Under the pieces are notes generated by a model. The model saw only the letters and a program-made list of their open reading frames with translations, did not search any database and was not told the origin of the DNA. From Armatimonadota bacterium (GTDB taxonomy: Bacteria; Armatimonadota; Fimbriimonadia; Fimbriimonadales; Fimbriimonadaceae), in NCBI GenBank assembly GCA_018268395.1, contig JAFDWQ010000003.1, positions 577,259 to 641,258 on the forward strand: a DNA stretch of 64,000 bases, in the 5' to 3' direction. A program made the position numbers and the translations under genes. Shown here one piece after another: positions 16,972 through 25,387 of the stretch (its first letter is position 1; each line of letters begins with the position of its first letter).

Positions 16972-17406
16972 TTAGGGATCATCGGTCGATTCGCTCCTTC
17001 TCTCCTGGGCGGGGTGGCGCGGCCCCATAGCCCCGGCACAACCGCGAAAGGTGCTCGCGACGAACCCGATGAGAATGATGAAGAGGTAGATCGTCCACGG
17101 GCCGCTCTGGAACAACCGCCGGACTCCGACCTTGAGCGAATGGAACACGGCTCCCGGTCGGACCGTGACCTGCTGATGGGCACACTCCGGACACCTCGGC
17201 CCCGCCGGACCCAAGACCACGCACCGGGTGCACACGGGGCGCCCGCACCGGCCGCACGTCAACTGCGTCGGAGTCTTAGGGTGACGGTAGCAGGTCAACT
17301 CGCCCGATTCCCCTTGAAGGACGGCTTCGTCGACCAGGGCCTTGCCGCACCGGAGGCAAAAGTTGGCCCCGTCCGGGTTTTCAATGCCGCACTTCGGGCA
17401 GTTCAT
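16972..17406 (-). CDS. Zinc-ribbon/B-box membrane protein
   Basis: The 144-residue product starts with a zinc ribbon (CPKCGIENPDGANFCLRCG), then a second Cys/His cluster similar to a B-box (CYRHP, CGRCGRPVCTRCV, CPEC). One membrane segment near residues 104-122 (IYLFIILIGFVASTF) and a short charged tail follow. This arrangement resembles the N-terminal part of zinc-ribbon/B-box membrane proteins that precede rhomboid or kinase modules, but no catalytic domain is present. It lies 45 bases upstream of the Ser/Thr kinase gene on the same strand, so the two may act together. Confidence 0.7.
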   Translation of the reverse strand: MNCPKCGIENPDGANFCLRCGKALVDEAVLQGESGELTCYRHPKTPTQLTCGRCGRPVCTRCVVLGPAGPRCPECAHQQVTVRPGAVFHSLKVGVRRLFQSGPWTIYLFIILIGFVASTFRGCAGAMGPRHPAQERRSESTDDP

Positions 17407-17417
17407 GCTCGCTGTGG

Positions 17418-17423
17418 ATTATG
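17418..17423 (-). promoter_or_regulatory. -10 box (CATAAT) upstream of the zinc-ribbon gene
   Basis: On the minus strand CATAAT ends eleven bases before the ATG at 17406. No Shine-Dalgarno is seen, which suggests a very short leader. Confidence 0.4.
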
Positions 17424-17516
17424 CTCAGATACGGCCGATCGGCCCGAATCCAGGGTCTTGTCAGGTTTTCGACTCCAAATCCTGACCGGATGACCGAGAA
17501 TTGAGACGTTCGGCGC

Positions 17517-18077
17517 ATGCGCGACATCAGATGGGTTGGAGTGTTCCTGGTCCTAGGAACGGGCTGTCGGCCGGTGAAACCACCGGCGAAACCGCCCGTC
17601 GCCGCTGTCCGGGACCCGAATGCGGTCGTCGTCCGGTTGCACAACAGGACGAAGGCGGAGCTCGTGGTCAAGTGTTTCGTCCGTGACCGGTACATCGGCC
17701 TTCCCTTATCGAACGTGCTCCGGTTGCCGACCGTCGTCCAAGAGAGCTACTTCAAGGCCCGGTCCGACGTCGAGGTCCCCCTATTCGCCGTCGTCCCGCT
17801 CCAGCAAGAGACGATCGGGGCGTACAGCATCGAGATCAACACCGATGAGACCGAGATGCGGCTCGGCGTCATCGACGTCTCCGTCAAGGAGATGGACGAG
17901 GCCCGTTTGAGCAAGAAGTTCATCCTTGTCTTCCGGGACAACGGGATCGACGCCTTTATCGGGAAGAAAGCACGCTTCGTCCACTGGATCCGGCCCGTTC
18001 CGACCAAGAAGGTCGCACGGCCGGAATATTCGCCCGAATCGATGGGGTCGGAAGGCGAAGACCAGGTCCGTCCTTAA
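17517..18077 (+). CDS. Lipoprotein of unknown function
   Basis: The 186-residue product has a short signal peptide ending in a lipobox (VLGTGC), followed by a Pro/Lys-rich spacer (PVKPPAKPPV). The rest is a predicted beta-sandwich: NRTKAELVVKCFVRDRYIG, then alternating strands. A charged helix (KEMDEARLSKKFI) and an acidic tail follow. No family was recognised. It lies 26 bases upstream of the Bmp-type binding-protein gene on the same strand, so the two may share a transcript. Confidence 0.7.
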   Translation: MRDIRWVGVFLVLGTGCRPVKPPAKPPVAAVRDPNAVVVRLHNRTKAELVVKCFVRDRYIGLPLSNVLRLPTVVQESYFKARSDVEVPLFAVVPLQQETIGAYSIEINTDETEMRLGVIDVSVKEMDEARLSKKFILVFRDNGIDAFIGKKARFVHWIRPVPTKKVARPEYSPESMGSEGEDQVRP

Positions 18078-18091
18078 GTGGACGGTCCAGT

Positions 18092-18097
18092 CAGAAT
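18092..18097 (+). promoter_or_regulatory. -10 box (CAGAAT) before the Bmp-type gene
   Basis: CAGAAT ends six bases before the ATG at 18104, with no Shine-Dalgarno between them. It would allow a leaderless transcript separate from the upstream lipoprotein gene. Confidence 0.4.
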
Positions 18098-18103
18098 GGC
18101 CCC

Positions 18104-19099
18104 ATGAAGGCCTTTACCGTCCTTTGTGCGGCCCTCTTCGCGCTCGTTCTTGGCTGTGGGACGCCCCAGACGTCTGGCGGCCCGGCGACCGCCGGCAATG
18201 ACGAGGGTTTCAAAGTCGCACTTCTGACACCGGGGCCCGTCAGCGACGCGGGTTGGAGCGCCATGGCCTACAGGGGTCTCCAAGCCATCGAGAAAGAGTG
18301 CGGCGCCACCGTCAACAACCAGCAGGCGACCGACGCCCAGATCAAGGACTCGATGCGCTCGTACGCCCAAAAGGGTTATAAGCTCGTCATCGGACACGGC
18401 TTCGAGTACAACGCGATCGGCAACGAAGTGGCGAAAGACTTCCCCGGCACGGTCTTCGTCTCAAGTTCAGGTGGCGAGACTTCGCCGAACGCCGGTGCCT
18501 TCCGCTTCCAGCTCGAAGAGGGTTTTTATCTCGCCGGGATGACAGCCGGGCTGATGTCGAAAACGGGAAAGGTCGCGATGATCGGCGGGCCGGACGTGCC
18601 GTCGATCCGGTCGACGTTCAAAGCGTTCAAAGCCGGAGCCGAGGCCGCTAAGCCGGGCATCACGGTCCTGGAAGCGTTCACGGGCAAGAACGACGACGTC
18701 ACCGCCGCGAACCAAGCGACCATGGCCGCCCTCGGCCAAGGTGCCGACTTCGTCATCCACCAAGCCAATGCCGCTGCCCAAGGCGTCTTCGAGGCCTGTA
18801 AGTCAAAGGGAGTGTGGGCGTTCGGGTCCAACGCGGATCAGAACGACAATCCCTCGGGAATCGTCCTGGCTTCGGCCGTGATCGTGGCCGAACCCGCGTT
18901 CGTCGGCCTGGCCAAGCGCGTCAAGGACGGGACCTATAAGGGCGAGATCGAATCGATCGGTATGGACAAAGGCGCGATCGACTACGTGTGGAACCCGAAA
19001 CTGAAGGACAAGGTGCCCGCCGACGTGGCAGCGAAGGTGGAAGCCGCCAGGTCCGACATCAAGTCGGGCAAGCTCAAAGTCCCGATGGACACGTTTTGA
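18104..19099 (+). CDS. BMP/PnrA-family substrate-binding lipoprotein
   Basis: The 331-residue product has a lipoprotein signal peptide (LVLGCG) and a periplasmic-binding-protein fold of the Bmp/Med/PnrA family. Features include VALLTPGPVSDAGWSAMAY, a GHGFEY segment, and SSGGETSPNAGAF. Relatives bind purine nucleosides or act as surface antigens (TmpC). No ABC permease or ATPase gene is adjacent, so the transporter would be elsewhere or the protein works alone. The gene is followed after three bases by thpR, suggesting co-transcription. Confidence 0.88.
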   Translation: MKAFTVLCAALFALVLGCGTPQTSGGPATAGNDEGFKVALLTPGPVSDAGWSAMAYRGLQAIEKECGATVNNQQATDAQIKDSMRSYAQKGYKLVIGHGFEYNAIGNEVAKDFPGTVFVSSSGGETSPNAGAFRFQLEEGFYLAGMTAGLMSKTGKVAMIGGPDVPSIRSTFKAFKAGAEAAKPGITVLEAFTGKNDDVTAANQATMAALGQGADFVIHQANAAAQGVFEACKSKGVWAFGSNADQNDNPSGIVLASAVIVAEPAFVGLAKRVKDGTYKGEIESIGMDKGAIDYVWNPKLKDKVPADVAAKVEAARSDIKSGKLKVPMDTF

Positions 19100-19102
19100 G
19101 CG

Positions 19103-19681
19103 ATGTCGGACGGCCCTCCAGAACTCAGGTTGTTCGTCGGCGTCCCAGTTCCTGACCGACCGGTTTTCGACACGGCACGTCGGGCCGTCGACGAAGAACG
19201 CCCTGGAGCCTACCGTTGGACCTCTCCGGACAGTCTGCACGTCACCCTTGTGTTCCTTGGGTCGACGTCACCGAGACTCGTTCCGACTCTGTTGAGTCGT
19301 TTGGGTCAGATCGACCAGCGGCCGTTCCACGCTTGTGCCAGGTCCCTTCGCGTCTTTCAACAAGGTCCAGGAAGGGGAGTCCTGGCCTTTACCGTCAAAG
19401 AATCAGAGAACTGGGAAGCTTGGTCGACCCTCGAGCGCGCCGTACGGGAGGCCCTTGGAGACGCAGTCAGACCGGACAAACGCGCCTTCCGCCCGCACGT
19501 TTCGATCGGTCGTTCGCGAAGAGGGCACGCTCCGCACCCTGTACCGAAGATCGAAACGACCCGTGACGAAGCCTCGTCATCAGGTTTCATCGTCGATCGC
19601 ATCGACCTTGTCCAAAGCCACCTTCGACCTGAAGGCTCCCTGTACGAGACGTTGCTGTCCGTTCCGCTGAAGCGGTCATGA
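19103..19681 (+). CDS. thpR: RNA 2',3'-cyclic phosphodiesterase (2H family)
   Basis: This 2H-superfamily enzyme opens 2',3'-cyclic phosphate ends of RNA (the old name was 2'-5' RNA ligase). The two catalytic His motifs are HVTL near residue 46 and HVSI near residue 132 (FRPHVSIGR), in a 192-residue protein of usual length. It sits three bases after the Bmp-type gene. Its stop overlaps the ATG of the next gene (ATGA). It is cytoplasmic; its link with the flanking lipoprotein genes is probably only transcriptional. Confidence 0.9.
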   Translation: MSDGPPELRLFVGVPVPDRPVFDTARRAVDEERPGAYRWTSPDSLHVTLVFLGSTSPRLVPTLLSRLGQIDQRPFHACARSLRVFQQGPGRGVLAFTVKESENWEAWSTLERAVREALGDAVRPDKRAFRPHVSIGRSRRGHAPHPVPKIETTRDEASSSGFIVDRIDLVQSHLRPEGSLYETLLSVPLKRS

Positions 19682-21471
19682 AACGGGCCGTCGTCATCGC
19701 GCTCGCGCTTGTGGCAGGATGCTCGGCCCCCAGACCGCCTGACCCCGCAGGTCCGACGACGGGCTACGGTGACGATCCTTTGGTCTTGGTCCTGACGTCG
19801 CCGGCCGATCCCCGTCCCCTCGTCCTCTCGAGCGGCCGGGCCTCGGTGTGGATCGGGCGTGACGGAAGCGGCTCGGGGCAAAAAGCGTTCGTTTGGGAGC
19901 GCGACGGAAGCCCGCTTCTCGAAACCACCAGTCCGATCGAGCTCAAAGTCCTCTTCGACGGCGTCGTCCAATCACCGTCGGAGCGCGACTATCGTCAGTC
20001 CCTCGACTTGCGGACGGGCGCGGTCCGGACGGAGTGGAAGTCGGAAGCGGTTTCCGTCGTCGTCGATTGTGCTGTCGGGCTAGACCGTGACCGCGTCGTC
20101 TGCGACGCCACCGTCACGGCGGTCAGGGAAGGTGACTTGAGGGTCGTTTGGGGGCAGGTCGCAACTCCGTTGACACTCTTAGGCCCTCAGGCTCCGCGAG
20201 TCGAGGCCCGGGTGGTCCCCGGCAGCGTCGTGAACGCGAGACACATCGTCGGATGCGGACCTTCTGCGCTCTCACAATCCCATGCCTCGATCGAAATCGA
20301 GGGTCCGGTCGAAGACCGGCAGGCCGTCAATTCAATGGTCCATTTCGTCTGCGGAGGCGCCGGTGACGGGCTCGGGCCGTTCGGTACGACGCATACGCGC
20401 TACGACGGGCGTGTGTTCTGGGACCAGGACGCCTGGGTGTTCCCGGTCGTCGCACTGTTGGCCCCACAACGTGCCAGGGCCATCGTCGCGTTCAGGACAG
20501 GTGAGCGGTTCGAAGCTGCCCGAGCCGCCGCCGCAGCCGAATTCCCTTCGGTGACAGGTGCCGCCCGGTTCCCGTGGGAATCCGACTCTGGCGGACGCGA
20601 AGCCGCCCGGCCCGATAACCGCGACGAGATCCACGTCTCCGGTGCCGTCGCCAGGATGTCTCACCTTGCCGCTGAATTGGGACTGCTCGATGACGGGACG
20701 GCCAAGAACATCGTCGGAGCCGTCGCACGGTATTTCCTCGCGCGCGCCAGTCCGGCGGCGGGAGGCAAACTCGGCCTGATGGGCGTCCGGTCGCCCGATG
20801 AATATCAGATCGCCGACAACGACCTCTACACGAACGCGTTGGCCGAGTGGTGCCTTCGGACGGCCCGCCCCGGGGAATCGTGGGTCGGAAGGTTCCGCCG
20901 CCCAAGGGACACGCAGACGTTTCTGACCTACGACGACGACCCTCTGATGGGCTACCAACAGGCCGCTGCGCTGTTGGCCCTTTGGCCGTTACAAGACCCG
21001 GTCTGCGAAACGGAAGCACGGCCGATGCTGGCGAGGTTCGTCGGGAAAGCGACACCGAACGGTCCGTCGATGACGTCTTCGGTCGAATCTCTCCTTTTGG
21101 CCCGGTTCGGCGACCCTGACCGCGCCTATGACGAGTGGAGGGCGGGCGTCCGTCGCGCCACGTCGCGGCCGTTCATGATGTTCTCCGAATCGCCCAAGAA
21201 GGCCGAAGCCTACTTTGTGACCGGTGCGGCGGGATTTCTCGATTCCGTGCTTTACGGCTTCCTGGGACTCCGGTTCGACCCGTCAGAACCGCAAGGAGTA
21301 CGCTGGAAGTCAAAGCTGCGCCACGGCTGGGTGTCGTGCACGCCCCGCCTCCCGTCGGCATGGTCAAAGATCACCGTGCGGGGAATGACGCTCAATGGCC
21401 GGCGCTACGACGTCGTCGCGAGCCGGTCCAGTGTGACCGTTACGCCCGTCCCCGGCCCGCCGCCGAAGTAG
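19678..21471 (+). CDS. GH65-like lipoprotein, possible secreted glycosidase or phosphorylase
   Basis: The 597-residue product begins with a lipoprotein signal (LALVAGCS). From about residue 240 it follows the (alpha/alpha)6 barrel of glycoside hydrolase family 65 relatives: FWDQDAWVFPVVALLAPQRA and RFPWESDSGGRE, then DNDLYTNALAEWC and a closing beta domain. Phosphorylase or hydrolase activity on alpha-glucosides is known for that family. Here the likely catalytic Glu is in SGGREAARPDNRDEIH, but the alignment is weak and the enzyme type unsure. It is translationally coupled to thpR through an ATGA overlap. Confidence 0.65.
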   Translation: MKRAVVIALALVAGCSAPRPPDPAGPTTGYGDDPLVLVLTSPADPRPLVLSSGRASVWIGRDGSGSGQKAFVWERDGSPLLETTSPIELKVLFDGVVQSPSERDYRQSLDLRTGAVRTEWKSEAVSVVVDCAVGLDRDRVVCDATVTAVREGDLRVVWGQVATPLTLLGPQAPRVEARVVPGSVVNARHIVGCGPSALSQSHASIEIEGPVEDRQAVNSMVHFVCGGAGDGLGPFGTTHTRYDGRVFWDQDAWVFPVVALLAPQRARAIVAFRTGERFEAARAAAAAEFPSVTGAARFPWESDSGGREAARPDNRDEIHVSGAVARMSHLAAELGLLDDGTAKNIVGAVARYFLARASPAAGGKLGLMGVRSPDEYQIADNDLYTNALAEWCLRTARPGESWVGRFRRPRDTQTFLTYDDDPLMGYQQAAALLALWPLQDPVCETEARPMLARFVGKATPNGPSMTSSVESLLLARFGDPDRAYDEWRAGVRRATSRPFMMFSESPKKAEAYFVTGAAGFLDSVLYGFLGLRFDPSEPQGVRWKSKLRHGWVSCTPRLPSAWSKITVRGMTLNGRRYDVVASRSSVTVTPVPGPPPK

Positions 21472-21484
21472 AATCCACAGGTCC

Positions 21485-21560
21485 GGGCGGTTAGCTCAGT
21501 TGGTAGAGCGCCTCGTTTACACCGAGGATGTCGCGGGTTCGAATCCTGCACCGCCCACCA
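21485..21560 (+). tRNA. tRNA-Val (anticodon TAC)
   Basis: The 76-base sequence folds as a standard cloverleaf: acceptor GGGCGGT with ACCGCCC, D-arm GCTCAGTTGGTAGAGC, anticodon loop TTTACAC, T-arm GGTTCGAATCC and encoded CCA. Confidence 0.97.
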
Positions 21561-21567
21561 AGTCCGT

Positions 21568-23811
21568 TCAGTCCGAACCGACGAACCAAGGCGAGCCGTT
21601 CAGGACGTCCAAGATGCTCGAGCGTCCGTCGGTCCAGAGCGCCCGGGACGTCGCCGGCGACTTGATCCATTGAGGGTCTGAGTCGAGCGGCGCCACGTCG
21701 GACGCCTTCCGTGAGAGCAGCACCCAATGGGAGCCGGACTTCCCGGGCCACAACAACAGGTTCATCACATTGTCGTCACGACGCCGCACGTCGAGGCCCA
21801 ACTTGGTCCCGATCGAAGACAGCACCGGACCGAGGTCCATGTAGCGGTTGCTGATGTGGAACGCGATGAACCCGCCCGGTGCCAGGCGGTCCAGATACGT
21901 CTCGACCGCCTCCAAGGTCATAAGATGGACCGGCACCGCGTCAGAACTGTAGGCGTCCAAAAGCAGAGCGTCGAACAGCTTGTTCGACCGTTTCAGGCTG
22001 ATCCTCGCGTCTCCGAGGACGATCTTGACCTGTCCCTTGGCGTTGGGCAGGTAGCTGAAGAACCGACGGTCGCTGGCGACTTTGACGACCTCGGGATCGA
22101 TCTCGTAGACCGTCCACTCCTGTCCTTGACGCGAGTACGCCAACAAGGTGCCGACGCCCAGGCCGACGACGCCGACCCGAGCGTCCTTCGGCAACGGTCG
22201 CTTGACGAGAAAGTCGCCGACAGGCCCCGTCTCGTGATAGTAGGACGTCGGCAGGTCGCGAACGGCCGGAAACTTGGGCTGGCGGCCATGGATCGTCGTG
22301 CCGTGGAGCAAGATGTTCTCGTCCGACCATTCGCGCACGTAGACGGTCCCGAAGAATCCCCGCGCTTGGTACGCCCGCCCGTCCGCATAGGGTCCGAAGA
22401 ACAAGGGCACGGTCGCCACCACGAACGTCCCGATGGCCAAGGCGACGGGCCTGAAAGCGGTAAGGATGCTCAGGGCCGCAGGGAAGAGCATCGCCTTCCA
22501 GGTCTGTTGCTCGTTCCAGTAGTCGTACTGCTTGAGCCAGACCAAGCACAGGAACGAGGCGCCAACCGTCAAGGCCAGAGCCGCCCAGGAGAGGTTCGCC
22601 AGCTTCCAGTTCGACGCGGGCACGAGGAGCGCGCACAACGCCAAGGCGAGCGGATACTCCAGGACTTGCTTAAAGAGCAAGGGGGCGAGGATCCCGCAGA
22701 AGATCCCGCCCAGCACGCCGCCGAACGACACCCACAGGAAGAACTCGGTCAGCCTCCCGGGCTGAGGACGGTCGTCCGCCAGCTCAGAATGGCAGAACAG
22801 GCAACAGACGAAGAAACACAGGATCCCGCCACCGATCCCCAAGAGGCGGCTTTCTTTGAACTGGCCGACCGTGACGATCAAAGGCAGCACGACCGCGAAC
22901 GGTACTAACGGCCGGATCCACCGGGTCGGGATGCGGCCACGGTCCGCGAACGCCATGACAAAGGTCAAGAGGTACAGCGAAAGAGGGAGCACCCACAGAA
23001 GGGGGACGGCCGCCACTTCGGTCGAAATGTACGTCGTGACGCCCATCGAGAGGCTCGACGGCACGAACGCCAGAGCGATCCACCTCCACTTTCGCTTCGC
23101 CTCCGGCTTGGGTCCAAGGTCGTCACCCTTCTGAACGGTGGAAACCGAGGGTGAGCGGCCGACGGCCCAAGCGCACAGGACGAGCAAGAGGACGAGAAGC
23201 CCGTAACCGGCCGACCAGACCGTGCTCTGGACCTGCAGGTCCAACTGTCGTTCGAAAACCACCGGGTACAGGAGCAGGGCGGCCAGACTGCCAACGTTGC
23301 CAGCGGCGTAAAGGAAGTACGGGTTCTGCGCCTGCTTGTGACCGGTCCGGCTGAACCATCGTTGCACCAGCGGGCTTGTCGTCGAGACGAAGAAGAACGG
23401 CAGTCCGACGCCGATCGCGAGCAGTCCGAGCAGCCATGGCACCGGGTTCGCATCGGTCGGGGGGTCGCCGATGCCCGGCAACCGGATCGGAAGCGCCAGA
23501 AACGCCAGAAGCGCGAGCCCGACGTGGATCCAGATCCGCGGTGGCCTGGCGAGCGCCTTCGACGCCCAGTGCGCGTACGCGTAGCCGCCGAGAAGCGTCG
23601 CCTGATAGAAGACGAGCGCCGTGTTCCAGACAGACGGCGCTCCGCCGAGCAACGGAAGGGCCATGCGGCCGAACATCGGCTGGATCAAGAAGAGAAGGAA
23701 CGCGCTGACGAAGACGGCTGACGTGAACAGCGGTTTGAGCCAGATCGACGATGCGGGAGCTTCCGGTGATCCGCCTGGATCGGTCTGCGCTGCGTCGTCG
23801 ATGGTCTGCAC
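21568..23811 (-). CDS. Membrane protein fused to a spermidine synthase-like domain
   Basis: The 747-residue product has about a dozen membrane segments in its first 480 residues (starting LKPLFTSAVFVSAFLLFLI), followed by a C-terminal Rossmann domain similar to SpeE spermidine synthases: VGVVGLGVGTLLAY, YEIDPEVVKVA, LDAYSSDAVPVHLMT. Such fusions are common but their substrate is unknown. Polyamine synthesis should not be assumed. The start is the GTG at 23811, eight bases after a TAGAAT box. The S10 peptidase gene is divergent. Confidence 0.85.
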   Translation of the reverse strand: MQTIDDAAQTDPGGSPEAPASSIWLKPLFTSAVFVSAFLLFLIQPMFGRMALPLLGGAPSVWNTALVFYQATLLGGYAYAHWASKALARPPRIWIHVGLALLAFLALPIRLPGIGDPPTDANPVPWLLGLLAIGVGLPFFFVSTTSPLVQRWFSRTGHKQAQNPYFLYAAGNVGSLAALLLYPVVFERQLDLQVQSTVWSAGYGLLVLLLVLCAWAVGRSPSVSTVQKGDDLGPKPEAKRKWRWIALAFVPSSLSMGVTTYISTEVAAVPLLWVLPLSLYLLTFVMAFADRGRIPTRWIRPLVPFAVVLPLIVTVGQFKESRLLGIGGGILCFFVCCLFCHSELADDRPQPGRLTEFFLWVSFGGVLGGIFCGILAPLLFKQVLEYPLALALCALLVPASNWKLANLSWAALALTVGASFLCLVWLKQYDYWNEQQTWKAMLFPAALSILTAFRPVALAIGTFVVATVPLFFGPYADGRAYQARGFFGTVYVREWSDENILLHGTTIHGRQPKFPAVRDLPTSYYHETGPVGDFLVKRPLPKDARVGVVGLGVGTLLAYSRQGQEWTVYEIDPEVVKVASDRRFFSYLPNAKGQVKIVLGDARISLKRSNKLFDALLLDAYSSDAVPVHLMTLEAVETYLDRLAPGGFIAFHISNRYMDLGPVLSSIGTKLGLDVRRRDDNVMNLLLWPGKSGSHWVLLSRKASDVAPLDSDPQWIKSPATSRALWTDGRSSILDVLNGSPWFVGSD

Positions 23812-23819
23812 CTTTGGGG

Positions 23820-23825
23820 ATTCTA
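23820..23825 (-). promoter_or_regulatory. -10 box (TAGAAT) of a probable leaderless promoter
   Basis: On the minus strand TAGAAT ends eight bases before the GTG at 23811, with no Shine-Dalgarno. It faces the TAAAAT box of the divergent peptidase gene. Confidence 0.5.
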
Positions 23826-23937
23826 GACGGGCCCGACGCGCGATCCGGCGCAATTTGTCATGGACTAAGGACCGTTCCGACCCTAAGGCATGTTCCGCGG
23901 AAACGCTCAAGGTCGAGACGCCAGGGGCCCGACTCAG

Positions 23938-23943
23938 TAAAAT
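23938..23943 (+). promoter_or_regulatory. -10 box (TAAAAT) of a probable leaderless promoter
   Basis: TAAAAT ends six bases before the ATG at 23950 and nothing in the gap resembles a Shine-Dalgarno. It is one of the clearest examples of this layout here. Confidence 0.55.
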
Positions 23944-23949
23944 CTCCGC

Positions 23950-25383
23950 ATGGAAGAGAAGGCCAAGGCGGCCGAAGAGGCGAAGAAGCCCGTCGAACTG
24001 ACCGAGGAACCGGTCGTCGTCACGCACCACCAACGGCCGGGCTTGAAATATACGGTCACGACAGGCCGCATGCCGCTCAAGGACGAAAAGGGAGAGATCG
24101 TCGCCCAGGTCTTCTTCATGGCCTATACGCTCGACGACGCTCCCGCGGGCCGGCCCCTGATGTTCTCTTTCAACGGTGGTCCGGGTTCGCCCTCCGTTTG
24201 GCTGCACTTAGGCGCATTGGGACCCAAGCGCGTCAAGATGCTCGACGACGGAGCGCTCCCTCCGCCCCCTTACGAGCTTGTCGACAACGAGGCGAACTGG
24301 CTCGAATTCGCCGACCTCGTTTTCATCGATCCGATCGGAACCGGCTTCAGCAGGGCCAAAACGCCCGAAGACGCTGAAAAGTATTGGGGTCTCAAAGGGG
24401 ACGTCGAAAGCGTCGCCGACTTCATCCGCTTGTACTTGACCCGGAACGGTCGCTGGACGTCGCCGCTCTACATGGTCGGTGAGAGTTACGGGACGACCCG
24501 CGCTGCCGGGTTGGCCGGTCATTTGATCGACATGGGCGTCGCTTTCAATGGCATCGTCCTTGTGTCCTCGATCCTCAATTTCCAGACAGCCCGGTTCGGG
24601 CGCGGCAACGACCTGCCTTACCCCTTGTTCCTTCCGACCTACACCGCGACCGCCTGGTTCCACAACAAGCTGTCCGGTGACCTGAGGCACAGTCTGACCG
24701 CCACGCTCCGACAAGTGGAGGCTTTCGCGAACGGACAGTACGCCAAAGCCTTACTTGCGGGAGACTCGCTCGACCGGGAGGCCCGGTCGCAAACGATCGA
24801 CGAGCTTGTCAGGTTCACCGGCTTGTCGCACGGCTTCGTCGACCAGTGCGACCTCCGGATCAACATCCACGCGTTCTGTAAGGAGCTCTTACGCGGCGAA
24901 CGGCGGACCGTCGGCAGGCTCGACAGCCGTATGAAGGGTATCGACGACTGGACGAAAGGCCACGCCGAAAAGCCGGACCACGATCCGAGCATGTCGATGC
25001 TCATGCCGCCGTACACGTCGACCTTCAACCAATACGTCCGCCAAGAGCTCGGTTACGAGACCGACCTGCCCTACGAAGTCTTCAAGGGGATCAAGAAGCC
25101 GTGGGACTGGGGAAGCGCCGGCGAGGGTCATCCCGACACCAGCGAAGCGCTCCGCTCCGCCTTGGCCAAGAACCCCCACATGCAGATCTTCGTCGCGAGC
25201 GGTTACTACGACCTGGCTACGCCTTACTTCGCCACCGAGTACACCCTTGCCCACATGGGGCTCGATCCCGAGATCCGGTGCAACGTCTCGACCAAGTACT
25301 ACGAGGCTGGGCACATGATGTACATCAACCTGCCGTGCCTGTCGCAACTGAGGGACGACGTTCGCAGTTTTGTGAACGACTGA
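23950..25383 (+). CDS. S10-family serine carboxypeptidase-like protein
   Basis: The 477-residue product is an alpha/beta-hydrolase of the serine carboxypeptidase family: oxyanion NGGPGS near residue 76, catalytic Ser179 in GESYG, Asp in ASGYYDLATP, and His in EAGHMMY. The N-terminus is charged and lacks a signal peptide (MEEKAKAAEE), so unlike most secreted S10 enzymes it may be cytoplasmic, unless a start further upstream was missed. Substrate unknown. It is divergent from the membrane/spermidine synthase-like gene. Confidence 0.9.
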   Translation: MEEKAKAAEEAKKPVELTEEPVVVTHHQRPGLKYTVTTGRMPLKDEKGEIVAQVFFMAYTLDDAPAGRPLMFSFNGGPGSPSVWLHLGALGPKRVKMLDDGALPPPPYELVDNEANWLEFADLVFIDPIGTGFSRAKTPEDAEKYWGLKGDVESVADFIRLYLTRNGRWTSPLYMVGESYGTTRAAGLAGHLIDMGVAFNGIVLVSSILNFQTARFGRGNDLPYPLFLPTYTATAWFHNKLSGDLRHSLTATLRQVEAFANGQYAKALLAGDSLDREARSQTIDELVRFTGLSHGFVDQCDLRINIHAFCKELLRGERRTVGRLDSRMKGIDDWTKGHAEKPDHDPSMSMLMPPYTSTFNQYVRQELGYETDLPYEVFKGIKKPWDWGSAGEGHPDTSEALRSALAKNPHMQIFVASGYYDLATPYFATEYTLAHMGLDPEIRCNVSTKYYEAGHMMYINLPCLSQLRDDVRSFVND

Positions 25384-25387
25384 AACG

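Noticed and set aside
17460..17486. 6-bp inverted repeat (gtcagg / cctgac) upstream of the lipoprotein gene
   Set aside because: Too short to separate from chance in GC-rich DNA.
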